Part shown: positions 40,773-49,013 of the stretch, in pieces
Layout: each line of letters opens with the position of its first letter
Numbering within the stretch: the stretch's first letter is position 1
Assembly: GCA_030827475.1 (NCBI GenBank)
Contig: JAUREJ010000012.1
Coordinates: 1-54,834, forward strand
Direction of reading: 5' to 3'
Length of the DNA: 54,834 nucleotides
DNA from: Candidatus Poseidonia sp.
Lineage (GTDB): Archaea > Thermoplasmatota > Poseidoniia > Poseidoniales > Poseidoniaceae
Notes under the pieces: generated by a model
The model's database searches: none
Told to the model about the DNA's origin: nothing
What the model saw: the letters and a program-made list of their open reading frames with translations, nothing else
Position numbers and translations under genes: made by a program

Positions 40773-42934
40773 GCCAAAGTTCGAAGCGACGTTCCGCCGT
40801 TTCCATCGTGTTTATGTTTGCTTTCGCCTCTCTCTCTGCCATCGCCCAGACCGAACCACCCGTGAACCCGACCCCTCTCTGCAACGCTGAGCGAACCAAT
40901 TGGACGGTTGGCCTGGTGTTCTGCGACGAGCGAGCGAGCGAAGGTTACACGCTGTTTGCACCCATACCGTCAAACACGACCTACCTCATTGACCACGAAG
41001 GTCGCCTCGTGCACACCTGGACCTCACCGGGGGAACACCGGCCAGCCCTCTCAGCGTATTTGCTTCCCGACGGTGATCTGCTGAGAACAGCCAACATAGC
41101 AGCCTCTTCCCCGGGTAATTTTTCGGGAGGGGGCACCGGTGGCAAACTCGAACGCATCTCTTGGGGCGGGGAACTTGAATGGTCATGGGAATACTCCTCA
41201 GAGACCTTCATTTCCCATCATGATATCGAACCCATGCCAAACGGAAACATCCTGATGATCGCATGGGAAGAACGGACAGAAGCCGAGGCCCTCCAAGCAG
41301 GAAGGAACCCCGAAATCGCAAGCGATTCACCCGGTGGCCAGAACAACGTTTGGCCCGATCACATCATCGAGGTTGAGCCGGTGGGCAACGACAGCGCCAA
41401 CATCGTGTGGAGATGGCATGCATGGGATCACCTCATCCAAGATTACGACCCCACCAAAGACAACTACGGGGTGGTCGCTGACCATCCCGAACGCATCAAC
41501 ATCAATTATGCTGGAGGCACAGGAAACGCTGCTGGCCGCGCCGATTGGATGCATTGCAACGGCATCGACTACAACCCTGTGCTCGACCAAATCGCCATCT
41601 CGTGCCGAAGCATGCATGAAATTTACATCATCGACCACAGCACCACCACGGAAGAAGCGGCCGGGAGCACCGGAGGAAATTCAGGAAAAGGCGGCGACAT
41701 TCTCTACCGTTGGGGCAATCCCCAAGTTTACCACCAAGGCCTGTCCTCCGACCAGCAACTCTTCGGACAACATGATGTGAATTGGATCCCAGAAGGCCAT
41801 CCCCACGCAGGGTCCCTGTCCTTATTCAACAACGGAAACGACCGATACCCTTCGTATTCTTCGGTCGAAATCCTGTCACCCCCAACGGACGAATCGGGAA
41901 ACTACACCATCCAAAGCAACGGAACCTACGGACCCAATGCACCCGACTGGTCCTGGAACCTCGGTGAGGTGATGTATTCAGGGTCCATTTCAGGGGTTGA
42001 CATGCTGCCGAACGGAAACATGGTGGTGACGCACGGCACCAAAGGGACCTTGCTCGAAGTTGATTCAAGCGGTGAAGTTGTTTGGACCTACATCAATCCT
42101 GTCGGGCCGAACGGTCCGTACAACCAAAGCGAACCGGTTCCCCCAGGGCAACGTGCTGGCACAACAGCCAACGCCGTGTTCAAAGCACACCATATCTCGG
42201 CCACACACCCCGCTCTGCTCAACCGAACACTCACCCCTCTGGAGTATGTGGAAAACTGGCAGGACCTCTGTCCCACGGAGGTGGCTTGGGGGTGGGATCG
42301 AAACGGCGACGGTTGCGTTGACGACACCGACGCAGACGGGGTCACCGACCCCTACGACCGATGCCCAACGGGTGACGATACCGTCGATGTTGACCTGGAT
42401 GATGTCCCGGATGCGTGTGACGCCTTTGTCGACAGCGATGACGACGGCGTACCAGACGAGGAAGATGCTTGCCAGGGGCACGACGACAGCGTTGATGCAG
42501 ACGTTGACGGGGTTCCCGAGCCGTGCGATGATTTGGTTGACAGCGATAACGACGGCGTTGCAGACGACCTGGACCAATGCAACGGGGAAGACGACAAGGT
42601 GGATGTGGACAGCGACGGCGTCCCCGATAGATGCGATGAACGAATCGACAGCGACAACGACGGAGTTCCCGACGAAAGCGATGCATGCCCCGATGGTGAC
42701 GACACCGTCGACGATGATGAGGACGGTACTCCCAACGCTTGCGACGAATCACCCCACGGGACAGATGAGACAAACCTTGGGAGCAACGACACGTTGGATG
42801 GAAACACGAGCATCGAAAGAAACACTGTGGGCACTGGAGAAGGCCTTGGTACCAGCCTTACCTTCTGGACGACCCTCGTGCTCATCGTCGGTCTTGGAGT
42901 CGCTCTAGCATCCCGTTCTCGACGACATCTCTAA
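40769..42934 (+). CDS. Arylsulfotransferase-like secreted protein with calcium-binding repeats
   Basis: 721 residues from a TTG start that overlaps the previous stop by 4 nt (TTGA). A signal peptide (KRRSAVSIVFMFAFASLSAIA) precedes a beta-propeller-like domain of about 470 residues similar to ASST (arylsulfotransferase) proteins: GYTLFAPIPSNTTYLIDHEG, ISHHDIEPMPNGNILMIAWE, GQHDVNWIPEG and VDMLPNGNMVVTHG are the repeated HD....NGN blades. The C-terminal part is four 36-residue Asp-rich repeats, then a short linker and one membrane helix (TTLVLIVGLGVALA) with a basic end. Probably displayed on the outside of the cell; enzymatic sulfotransfer is not proven because the key His residues cannot be aligned here. 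Confidence 0.85.
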   Translation: MSQSSKRRSAVSIVFMFAFASLSAIAQTEPPVNPTPLCNAERTNWTVGLVFCDERASEGYTLFAPIPSNTTYLIDHEGRLVHTWTSPGEHRPALSAYLLPDGDLLRTANIAASSPGNFSGGGTGGKLERISWGGELEWSWEYSSETFISHHDIEPMPNGNILMIAWEERTEAEALQAGRNPEIASDSPGGQNNVWPDHIIEVEPVGNDSANIVWRWHAWDHLIQDYDPTKDNYGVVADHPERININYAGGTGNAAGRADWMHCNGIDYNPVLDQIAISCRSMHEIYIIDHSTTTEEAAGSTGGNSGKGGDILYRWGNPQVYHQGLSSDQQLFGQHDVNWIPEGHPHAGSLSLFNNGNDRYPSYSSVEILSPPTDESGNYTIQSNGTYGPNAPDWSWNLGEVMYSGSISGVDMLPNGNMVVTHGTKGTLLEVDSSGEVVWTYINPVGPNGPYNQSEPVPPGQRAGTTANAVFKAHHISATHPALLNRTLTPLEYVENWQDLCPTEVAWGWDRNGDGCVDDTDADGVTDPYDRCPTGDDTVDVDLDDVPDACDAFVDSDDDGVPDEEDACQGHDDSVDADVDGVPEPCDDLVDSDNDGVADDLDQCNGEDDKVDVDSDGVPDRCDERIDSDNDGVPDESDACPDGDDTVDDDEDGTPNACDESPHGTDETNLGSNDTLDGNTSIERNTVGTGEGLGTSLTFWTTLVLIVGLGVALASRSRRHL
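42320..42751 (+). repeat. Four tandem 108-bp units encoding thrombospondin-3-like calcium loops
   Basis: Each 36-residue unit contains two Asp-rich loops and one or two cysteines, for example VDSDNDGVADDLDQC followed by VDSDGVPDRCDE. The DxDxDG pattern resembles thrombospondin type 3 and EF-hand-like calcium-binding loops. The units are similar in protein but diverged in DNA, which suggests selection on the protein. Confidence 0.85.
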
Positions 42935-42979
42935 CCAACTACAAGCAGACTCAAGACGAAGCATTGCCTTGACAAGAGG

Positions 42980-42988
42980 TTAAGTAGA
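42980..42988 (+). promoter_or_regulatory. Possible TATA box for the ferredoxin gene
   Basis: TTAAGTAGA about 36 nt before the ferredoxin ATG, giving a short leader of roughly 10-14 nt that includes CGAGGAACC, a weak ribosome binding site. Confidence 0.4.
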
Positions 42989-43019
42989 GCATCCAGTGTC
43001 GTCGTCACGAGGAACCACC

Positions 43020-43298
43020 ATGCCCCACGTTGTCACTTCTGCCTGCGTTGATCATAAGTACCAAGAATGCGTTGCTGTCTGCCCTGTGGAAGCTTTCAGG
43101 GAAGCAGAAACTTATCTCGTCATTGACCCAGATGAATGCATCGATTGTGGCGCATGTATTCCCGAGTGTCCTGTTGAGGCCATTTTCGCCGACACCGATG
43201 TGCCCGATGGCGAGGAAGCCTGGATTGACCGCAACGCTGAGGAATCCGTCGGCGCTGAAATCGCCGAAGGCGACTCTCCGGTTCTTGCTTCGGATTGA
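43020..43298 (+). CDS. Two-cluster ferredoxin (3Fe-4S/4Fe-4S or 2[4Fe-4S])
   Basis: About 92 residues from the ATG at 43020 (MPHVVTSACVDHKY). The first cluster motif is C-x7-C-x3-CP (ACVDHKYQECVAVCPVE), the spacing of the 3Fe-4S-type site in seven-iron ferredoxins. The second is CIDCGACIPECPVEAI, a standard [4Fe-4S] site. The acidic C-terminal tail of about 35 residues is typical of the seven-iron group. Soluble low-potential electron carrier; partners unknown. It precedes pdxS by 67 nt, with an inverted repeat in between, so they are probably separate units. Confidence 0.93.
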   Translation: MPHVVTSACVDHKYQECVAVCPVEAFREAETYLVIDPDECIDCGACIPECPVEAIFADTDVPDGEEAWIDRNAEESVGAEIAEGDSPVLASD

Positions 43299-43323
43299 AG
43301 ATTGCACGTTACGGGGAAGAACC

Positions 43324-43343
43324 AAGCGTCTTAAGAGACGCTT
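43324..43343 (+). promoter_or_regulatory. Perfect inverted repeat upstream of pdxS
   Basis: AAGCGTCT and AGACGCTT flank TAAG: an 8-bp perfect stem with a 4-nt loop, 22 nt before the pdxS ATG and 25 nt after the ferredoxin stop. It overlaps a TTAAG element that could act as the TATA box. Either an operator at the pdxS promoter or a 3'-end hairpin for the ferredoxin message; no U-tract follows, which favours the operator reading. Confidence 0.5.
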
Positions 43344-43365
43344 GAAATTAAGGATTTGAATCAAC

Positions 43366-44355
43366 ATGAACACCGACATCTCCCAATTTCGAAAAGGCAG
43401 CGATTTGGTGAAGCGCGGCTTCGCCCGGATGCAGCAAGGAGGCGTCATTATGGACGTCGTCAACCCCGAACAAGCCGCCGTTGCTGAAGACGCCGGTGCA
43501 GTTGCCGTCATGGCCCTTGAGCGAGTCCCTGCGGACATCAGAAAGGCCGGCGGTGTTGCACGAATGAGCCACCCTGACATGATTCAGGGCATCCTCGACT
43601 GCACGTCCATCCCGGTCATGGCTAAATCTCGAATTGGGCATGACGGCGAGGCACGCATCCTTGAAGCGATGGGTGTCGACATGGTCGATGAAAGCGAAGT
43701 GCTCACACCCGCAGACCCGTTCTTCCACATCAATAAACACGATTACGCCATTCCTTTCGTGTGCGGTGCTACCGGACTTGGTGAAGCGGTTCGGCGCATT
43801 TGGGAAGGCGCCGCCATGATACGAACCAAGGGCGAAGCTGGGACGGGGAATGTCGTCGCAGCCGTCACGCATGCTCGGCTCATTGACCAAGAAATCCACC
43901 AAATCCAATCGCTTGACGACCATGGCCTCGATTTGGCGACCGAGAAGATCATGGACCGTTACCGAGTTCTTGCCTCAACCTCCGAACTCCCCGGCACTTA
44001 CGACGTCACACCCTTTGGGGCCATCGATGATGACATGCACGCTGGGGTACGATCTGTTTTGGACGACGTCCACCGGTTGGGCCGACTTCCTGTCGTGACG
44101 TTTTCAGCGGGCGGTATCGCAACACCCGCCGACGCCTCCTTGATGATGCAAATGGGCATGGACGGGATCTTCGTTGGATCCGGGATTTTCAAGTCCTCCG
44201 ACCCCAAGACCATGGCGGACGCTATCGTCATGGCGACGGCTCACTATGAAGATGCGAGCAAAGTGGCTGAAGCCATGGCCATGATGCAAGGCGAACCGAT
44301 GAAGGGGGATGAATTGGAAACCCTCGAAGTTCGCTTGGACCAGCGCGGCTGGTGA
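43366..44355 (+). CDS. pdxS: Pyridoxal 5'-phosphate synthase, PdxS (Pdx1) subunit
   Basis: 329 residues, somewhat longer than the bacterial 290 or so. Makes PLP from ribose 5-phosphate, glyceraldehyde 3-phosphate and ammonia from PdxT. Motifs: the N-terminal [17 protein letters not shown] strand, [34 protein letters not shown] with the catalytic Lys, [17 protein letters not shown], and the phosphate-binding [18 protein letters not shown]. Its partner pdxT is not in the window. The ribose 5-phosphate isomerase at 20.3 kb supplies one substrate. Its TGA abuts the convergent stop at 44356 (TGATCA). Confidence 0.97.
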   Translation: MNTDISQFRKGSDLVKRGFARMQQGGVIMDVVNPEQAAVAEDAGAVAVMALERVPADIRKAGGVARMSHPDMIQGILDCTSIPVMAKSRIGHDGEARILEAMGVDMVDESEVLTPADPFFHINKHDYAIPFVCGATGLGEAVRRIWEGAAMIRTKGEAGTGNVVAAVTHARLIDQEIHQIQSLDDHGLDLATEKIMDRYRVLASTSELPGTYDVTPFGAIDDDMHAGVRSVLDDVHRLGRLPVVTFSAGGIATPADASLMMQMGMDGIFVGSGIFKSSDPKTMADAIVMATAHYEDASKVAEAMAMMQGEPMKGDELETLEVRLDQRGW

Positions 44356-44589
44356 TCAGTTCAACGGATCGCTGATGTCTTCCTCACCCAGTGTCCACTT
44401 CAGCGTCTTCACCACGCCTTCCAGCGCCTTGTGATTTCGTGCGGCTTCTTTCATACCTTCTTTATCTCCTTCGTCCTTGCACGCATTGTACCATTCTTTC
44501 CACTGGTTCATCTTGACCGTGGCCTGGTTGAGCATGTCTTCAATTTCTTCCCAAGTTCGGTCATAACTGCGCTTTGGCGAATCAGTCAT
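44356..44589 (-). CDS. Small helical protein of unknown function
   Basis: About 77 residues from the ATG at 44589 (MTDSPKRSYDRTW). The whole protein is predicted helical and strongly charged (EEIEDMLNQATVKMNQWKEW, then GDKEGMKEAARNHKALEGV), like a two-helix coiled coil. No cysteines besides one, no membrane segment, family not recognised. It is the first of a run of leftward genes (sugar nucleotidyltransferase, coiled-coil protein upstream of it). Convergent with pdxS. Confidence 0.6.
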   Translation of the reverse strand: MTDSPKRSYDRTWEEIEDMLNQATVKMNQWKEWYNACKDEGDKEGMKEAARNHKALEGVVKTLKWTLGEEDISDPLN

Positions 44590-44650
44590 CAAAATCAAGG
44601 TGGGGCGAACGCCCTTCCTTTATGAGCCTCACTCTTGCGACCTCATCATC

Positions 44651-45706
44651 TCAGCGGATTTTTGAGTCGGTAAGAATTTCACCAGCGCCAATGCTTGCAC
44701 CGTCGCCAACCACGCATCGTTCAAGGCGAGCATTGGCTTGAACTTGAACACCTCGACCAAGGACCGAGTCAATAACAACGGCGCCCTCGTCAAGCACACA
44801 ACCGTCCATGACCAGAGAACCTTCGAGGACCGAGGTCAAGCCGAGGTTCACGTTCTTACCGACCACCGAATCCGAAACTCGACCGGCAACGGCTGCCGTG
44901 TTGGAAACCAAACACCCGTCCCTTAGCACATAGGTTTCGGGGAGGGTGTAAGGCAATTCATGGCCGTTGGTGAGCAGGGTGGTTTGGGCCCTCAACAGTT
45001 CGGAGGGAAGGCCGACATCGAACCAAACACCATCGATGGTGCTGGCGTACATGGGCCAATCCAATTCCAACAGTTTCGGAAAAAGTTGTTTGCTAAAGTC
45101 AAATTTCTCACCCGATGGAATGTGATCAAAAACTTCGGGTTCAAGGATGTACAAACCTGCATTGATGACGTTGCTGAAGGCTTCTTCAACGGTCGGCTTT
45201 TCCTTGAACCGGCGAATGAAACCCGAGCGAAGCGAACTGTCTACCGTACCGTTGGGCGTTGAACCGAGTCCAACGATTCCAAATTCAGTAGGGTCCTCAA
45301 CTTCCCACAACGCCATGGTCACCTTTGCACCGTTGTCCCGATGAGCTTGCAGCAATGCAGCGATGTCGAAGGAGGCGATTCCATCTCCGGAACCAACGAT
45401 GCAGGTGTCGGTGATGTGTTCCCGCAGCAATCCCACACTCCCAGCGGTTCCCATCGGCACCGCCTCTTGGTTGATGCGTGCTTGGATGCCGTTTGCGGGG
45501 TCGTTCCATCCGTCCACGTGTTGGCCGAGTTGTTCTCCTCGATAACCTGTGGTCACAACGATTTCGGTGATGCCTGCGGCGAGCATGGCCTCTTTGACAA
45601 AATCAATCACCGGCCTCCCAAGGACCTCAACCATGGGTTTGGGGCGGGTATCGGTGAGGGGTTGAAGGCGTGTTCCTTGGCCACCGGCCATGATGATGCC
45701 CAACAT
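44651..45706 (-). CDS. Sugar-1-phosphate nucleotidyltransferase with left-handed beta-helix tail
   Basis: 351 residues. The GT-A-like pyrophosphorylase domain begins with MLGIIMAGGQGTRLQPLTDTR then PKPMVEVLGRPV (NTP-binding signature), and includes GSGDGIASFDI, FKEKPTVEEA and DVGLPSEL. The last 90 or so residues are hexapeptide-like repeats (VVGKNVNLGLTSVLEGSLV and on), the beta-helix seen in GlmU-like and mannose-1-phosphate guanylyltransferase-like enzymes. It activates a sugar phosphate to an NDP-sugar for glycans; the base and sugar are not readable. It may provide donors for the GT2 enzymes in this window. Nine nt downstream of the coiled-coil gene. Confidence 0.92.
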   Translation of the reverse strand: MLGIIMAGGQGTRLQPLTDTRPKPMVEVLGRPVIDFVKEAMLAAGITEIVVTTGYRGEQLGQHVDGWNDPANGIQARINQEAVPMGTAGSVGLLREHITDTCIVGSGDGIASFDIAALLQAHRDNGAKVTMALWEVEDPTEFGIVGLGSTPNGTVDSSLRSGFIRRFKEKPTVEEAFSNVINAGLYILEPEVFDHIPSGEKFDFSKQLFPKLLELDWPMYASTIDGVWFDVGLPSELLRAQTTLLTNGHELPYTLPETYVLRDGCLVSNTAAVAGRVSDSVVGKNVNLGLTSVLEGSLVMDGCVLDEGAVVIDSVLGRGVQVQANARLERCVVGDGASIGAGEILTDSKIR

Positions 45707-45715
45707 TGGACTTCC

Positions 45716-46720
45716 TCATTTGCGGCGAATCGGTCCCATCCGGCGCATGTTCTTCTTTTTGGAAGAACCAGCCTGTCGGGCCGTCGGGTTGTTTGACGCA
45801 TCATCGCGACCAACACCACCGAACACAAGTTCACCGTTGTTCAGAAGGGTATTCACCAGCATATCGGCGACTTCATCGGATTCCGCACCGGATTTCATTT
45901 GAGCTTTGACGGCCTGGTTGTGATCGGTCAGCCAGGATTTTCGCTCCTCTATGGCCATGTTCAACTGCTCTCGAACTTTGTTGACATCGACCATCAACTG
46001 GTCAATTTTATCGTGGATCGCGTTGGCTTTCTCGTGGAACTCAACGGATTCGGAATGATGCCGGTCGCCTTCTGCCTTAAGGAAATCACGATGGTTGAGG
46101 AGCTCCTTGAACTCGTTCCACTTTTCATCGGCACGCTTGAGAGCGTCAACGAAATTGTTGTGGGCATCGTCCGATTCAGCCTTGAGGGTGTTGATGGCCT
46201 CGTCGATGTTGGAGAGGTCAACGGCAACCATCTCGAATTTCTCAACTTCAGGCTCCAATTCCCGAACACGGTTCTTCATCCGCTTGATTCGCTCCATGGT
46301 TTCCTTTTCCTTCTTCGTGCTTGAGGAGGTGGTCTCAAATTGCTCCTCGAGGTTGTTGATTTGGCTCATGAGCTGGGAGTATTCTGCCGTCGCAGATTTC
46401 CGCTCGCCGTGCTCACCTCTTCGGCCTTTTGCTTGCGAAAATAAATCTTTGAGTTGAGCGTTGATGGCGTCACGCTTCGCCCGAAACATGTTGCGTTCAG
46501 CTTGGATCGCTTCAAGTTCAGCTTTCATCTCCTGAATTTTTTCCCGATGTTCTCGGTATTGTTCTTGAACAGCATCGCGTTTCTTTGCGAGCGCCTTTCC
46601 TTGTTCTCGGAGCGAATTGCGATTATCGCGCATTTTTCGAACCCTTGCTTCCATGGACCGGAGTTCTTCGAGTTGGTCCGCGTCGGGGTTCTTCTCACCG
46701 TCGTTGGGGAATCCGCGCAT
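45716..46720 (-). CDS. Long coiled-coil protein (COG1340-like), paralogue A
   Basis: About 334 residues from the ATG at 46720; a GTG 5 codons upstream is an alternative. Almost the whole protein (about 15-270) is heptad-rich charged helix (LRSMEARVRKMRDNRNSLRE and onward), the pattern of archaeal COG1340-type coiled coils. The C-terminal segment is short and non-helical, NNGELVFGGVG, then a basic Lys/Arg end (KKKNMRRMGPIRRK). Compare the C-terminal AGNSLSIEEF of 52038-52880 and AGETLSTEEV of 53831-54709. Likely a cytoplasmic structural or scaffold protein; function unknown. Upstream of the nucleotidyltransferase gene by 9 nt. Confidence 0.8.
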   Translation of the reverse strand: MRGFPNDGEKNPDADQLEELRSMEARVRKMRDNRNSLREQGKALAKKRDAVQEQYREHREKIQEMKAELEAIQAERNMFRAKRDAINAQLKDLFSQAKGRRGEHGERKSATAEYSQLMSQINNLEEQFETTSSSTKKEKETMERIKRMKNRVRELEPEVEKFEMVAVDLSNIDEAINTLKAESDDAHNNFVDALKRADEKWNEFKELLNHRDFLKAEGDRHHSESVEFHEKANAIHDKIDQLMVDVNKVREQLNMAIEERKSWLTDHNQAVKAQMKSGAESDEVADMLVNTLLNNGELVFGGVGRDDASNNPTARQAGSSKKKNMRRMGPIRRK

Positions 46721-46776
46721 GTCCTTGTCCACCACCTACACCATTTCAAGTCTATGGCTCAGAGGTGAAGCGGACA

Positions 46777-48303
46777 TCAGGCGGCTATGCCGCCAAAGAC
46801 CTCGACAAGAAGGAATGTAAAAGCGAGGAAGACCCCGAATCCACCAAAGAGATAGGCGACGTATGAACCGGTCGTGCGAAGCCACTGTCGGAATTCAGAC
46901 CGAACGCGAACGTTGATTTGACGACCGAGCAGGAGTTCACCGTTCGTCTCCTCGAGGCGGACGGAAACGGTTGCATCCCCGTTGGTGGTGGGGATCAACG
47001 TCTGCCAGGACACCGTGCTGTCCTTGAGCAAACCTGACATTTTCCCCAACACGTCTTCGTCGCCTTTCGCAGCTAACGGGAGCGCTTCGCTCGACCACCA
47101 GTGCTTTTCACCCGGTTCCAGTCGATACGTCAAAGCCAAATCCTTCGGTTCGAAATTGGGAGTTTGAACTCGGAAAACCACGGTTTTGGTCTCGTTTGAA
47201 AGGTTGTGGAACAACGTGAAAAGGTTCGCTTTCTCCGTTACGACGTTTTCCATGTCAACTTCAAAAATCAGGTCTTTCATTGCTGGCCTTCTCCCGCTTT
47301 CCATGTCTTGCTTGAGGCGGTCAACCATTCGGAAAAACGCAGGGCAACGCTGACTGATGGTTCCAATCAACACCAACCATGCCTCGAGCGTGAAGACTTC
47401 GTGGTTGAAGACGAAATCCATACCCTCTTTTTCCAAGATTTCACTCAACTCGGACTCGAGGGTTTTTCGGTCCAACCCTGTCGCATGCCGGTAGAGGGTC
47501 ATCAGGAATTTTTCATGGGCGAAATGACGGTTCACGGTGTGTTTGAAACCGACTTCAAGATGCTTGACGTAATCGTCATATTCCGCCCGAAGCAGGGGGT
47601 CCATGTGTGTCTTGATGAGGTCATTGAACACCATGTTGAGGGTTGAAGGGTGCACAGGTGGATTGTAGGCGGAGAGAAGTCCGGTTTGTTCAACCATGTT
47701 GAACGGGGTGGAACGCGTTGGCAGGTGCTGGCCGACTGAGAGAATAAGGAACGATACGGAAGCCAAGAGGAACAACGCACCGTAATCCGAACTCGTCCCG
47801 TACCATAGGACTGCGACCAACATCAACGCAGCGAGAAGGGCGAAAATCAGCGATTTGGTGTGATGAGCCATGGACGTCTGCAGTTGATACAACAAACCGT
47901 CGTAGCCCTGAAGGGATTGGACCGAACGGTGTTCATCGTTTGATTGTTCGACCCTCTGATGGAAGGTGCCGAGGGATATGCCAACCCGATAACGGTGAAA
48001 TCCAACGGCGAGGATGTAACCGAGGACCACCACGAACGTCAGGCTCGCATTGAACGTCGAGAAGGTCATGCCGAGGTTTGGTTCAATGTTGTCAAGCCAA
48101 AACGATGGTGAGGTTGCTGAAAACGCCCAACTTGAGAAATACGTCAGCGTGGCAAACGCTGGCAGAAACATGATCAGCCGCAAGCCTGAACTGACAATTT
48201 GTCGGTCGATAGCGTGAACGATGGATTCCGAAAGACGGAAACCAAATCCAGAGGCTTGTTCGGCAGGTGTGGGTTCTTCCACCCCAGGTTCATCCCCAGC
48301 CAT
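46777..48303 (-). CDS. Multi-helix membrane protein of unknown function
   Basis: 508 residues. Four hydrophobic helices lie in the N-terminal half (about 40-65, 80-105, 150-170, 175-195), then a soluble region of about 290 residues rich in helices and, from about 350, beta strands that recall an Ig-like or CARDB-type module (ETKTVVFRVQTPNFEPKDLA and on). A final helix (YVAYLFGGFGVFLAFTFLLV) closes the protein. Cytoplasmic or external placement of the soluble part is unclear. No enzyme motif. It follows the DtxR-type regulator by 33 nt in the same direction, as part of a leftward run. Confidence 0.7.
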   Translation of the reverse strand: MAGDEPGVEEPTPAEQASGFGFRLSESIVHAIDRQIVSSGLRLIMFLPAFATLTYFSSWAFSATSPSFWLDNIEPNLGMTFSTFNASLTFVVVLGYILAVGFHRYRVGISLGTFHQRVEQSNDEHRSVQSLQGYDGLLYQLQTSMAHHTKSLIFALLAALMLVAVLWYGTSSDYGALFLLASVSFLILSVGQHLPTRSTPFNMVEQTGLLSAYNPPVHPSTLNMVFNDLIKTHMDPLLRAEYDDYVKHLEVGFKHTVNRHFAHEKFLMTLYRHATGLDRKTLESELSEILEKEGMDFVFNHEVFTLEAWLVLIGTISQRCPAFFRMVDRLKQDMESGRRPAMKDLIFEVDMENVVTEKANLFTLFHNLSNETKTVVFRVQTPNFEPKDLALTYRLEPGEKHWWSSEALPLAAKGDEDVLGKMSGLLKDSTVSWQTLIPTTNGDATVSVRLEETNGELLLGRQINVRVRSEFRQWLRTTGSYVAYLFGGFGVFLAFTFLLVEVFGGIAA

Positions 48304-48336
48304 GATACCGGGATGATTTCCTCACACCTAAAGGGT

Positions 48337-49005
48337 TCACGTTGTATTTTCTTCCACGCTGATAAAAACGGCCCGAAGCCAATCGTCCGATATGGACAAG
48401 ACATCACCGGCGGATGTCAAAAGGTGCTCACCGCTCTTGGAAAGGTGCGACCCGAGCGTGCATCCTGCAGCATCCAACCCTTCCTTCGCATCAACTGGCA
48501 GGAGCATGCCAACCAGATGACCCGATTCACCGTCTTGCATTTCCAGAAGCGAAACCGTTCGACCGCTTCCCTTGAGTCTTGTTTCGATGTCTTCTGTGGG
48601 TGGCGGAATTGGACGGCCGCTGGGGTCAAGGGCATCCGCACCGACCAGCCGAGAGAGGGCCACCTCCATGTCGTCGTCGATCGCATGTTCAAGTCGGCAC
48701 GCGGTCTCGTGAGCGTTGCCTTCGTAGGGAAGATGTTCAAGAAGCACTTCTGCTAAGCGATGGCGGCGCTTCATTTTCTGTCCGTGAACCAGACCTTCGT
48801 CGGTCAGCCGTGCACCTTTGTAGGGAATGTATTCCAAGAGCCCTCTCGAAGCAAGACGCTGGACCATTTCAGTCGCTGAAGCAGGGCTGACACGAAGTCG
48901 GGCAGCAAGGTCACCCGTCCGAACAATTCCCAACGGTTCGACTTCGTGAAATTCGTACATCGTCTCAAGGTATTCATCTTCAAACTCTTGAAAATGACCG
49001 ACCAT
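48337..49005 (-). CDS. DtxR/MntR-family metal-dependent transcriptional regulator
   Basis: 222 residues. The N-terminal winged helix (about 1-65: YLETMYEFHEVEPLGIVRTG, then LRVSPASATEMVQRLASRGLL) matches DtxR, followed by the metal-binding/dimerisation helices with MKRRHRLAEVLLEHL, HETACRLEHAIDDDMEVAL and a FeoA/SH3-like C-terminal domain of about 75 residues. Relatives repress iron or manganese uptake genes when loaded with Fe2+ or Mn2+. The target genes here are unknown. It lies 8 nt after the surface protein gene upstream, so it may be autoregulated with it. Confidence 0.92.
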   Translation of the reverse strand: MVGHFQEFEDEYLETMYEFHEVEPLGIVRTGDLAARLRVSPASATEMVQRLASRGLLEYIPYKGARLTDEGLVHGQKMKRRHRLAEVLLEHLPYEGNAHETACRLEHAIDDDMEVALSRLVGADALDPSGRPIPPPTEDIETRLKGSGRTVSLLEMQDGESGHLVGMLLPVDAKEGLDAAGCTLGSHLSKSGEHLLTSAGDVLSISDDWLRAVFISVEENTT

Positions 49006-49013
49006 GGCGCCAC

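Noticed and set aside
42320-42751. CRISPR array or non-coding tandem repeat
   Set aside because: The 108-bp units are in frame, vary at the DNA level and encode calcium loops; no short identical repeats or spacers.
42342-42885. Arg- or Ser-rich minus-strand frames opposite the calcium repeats
   Set aside because: They are the complement of Asp-rich repeats, a composition artefact.
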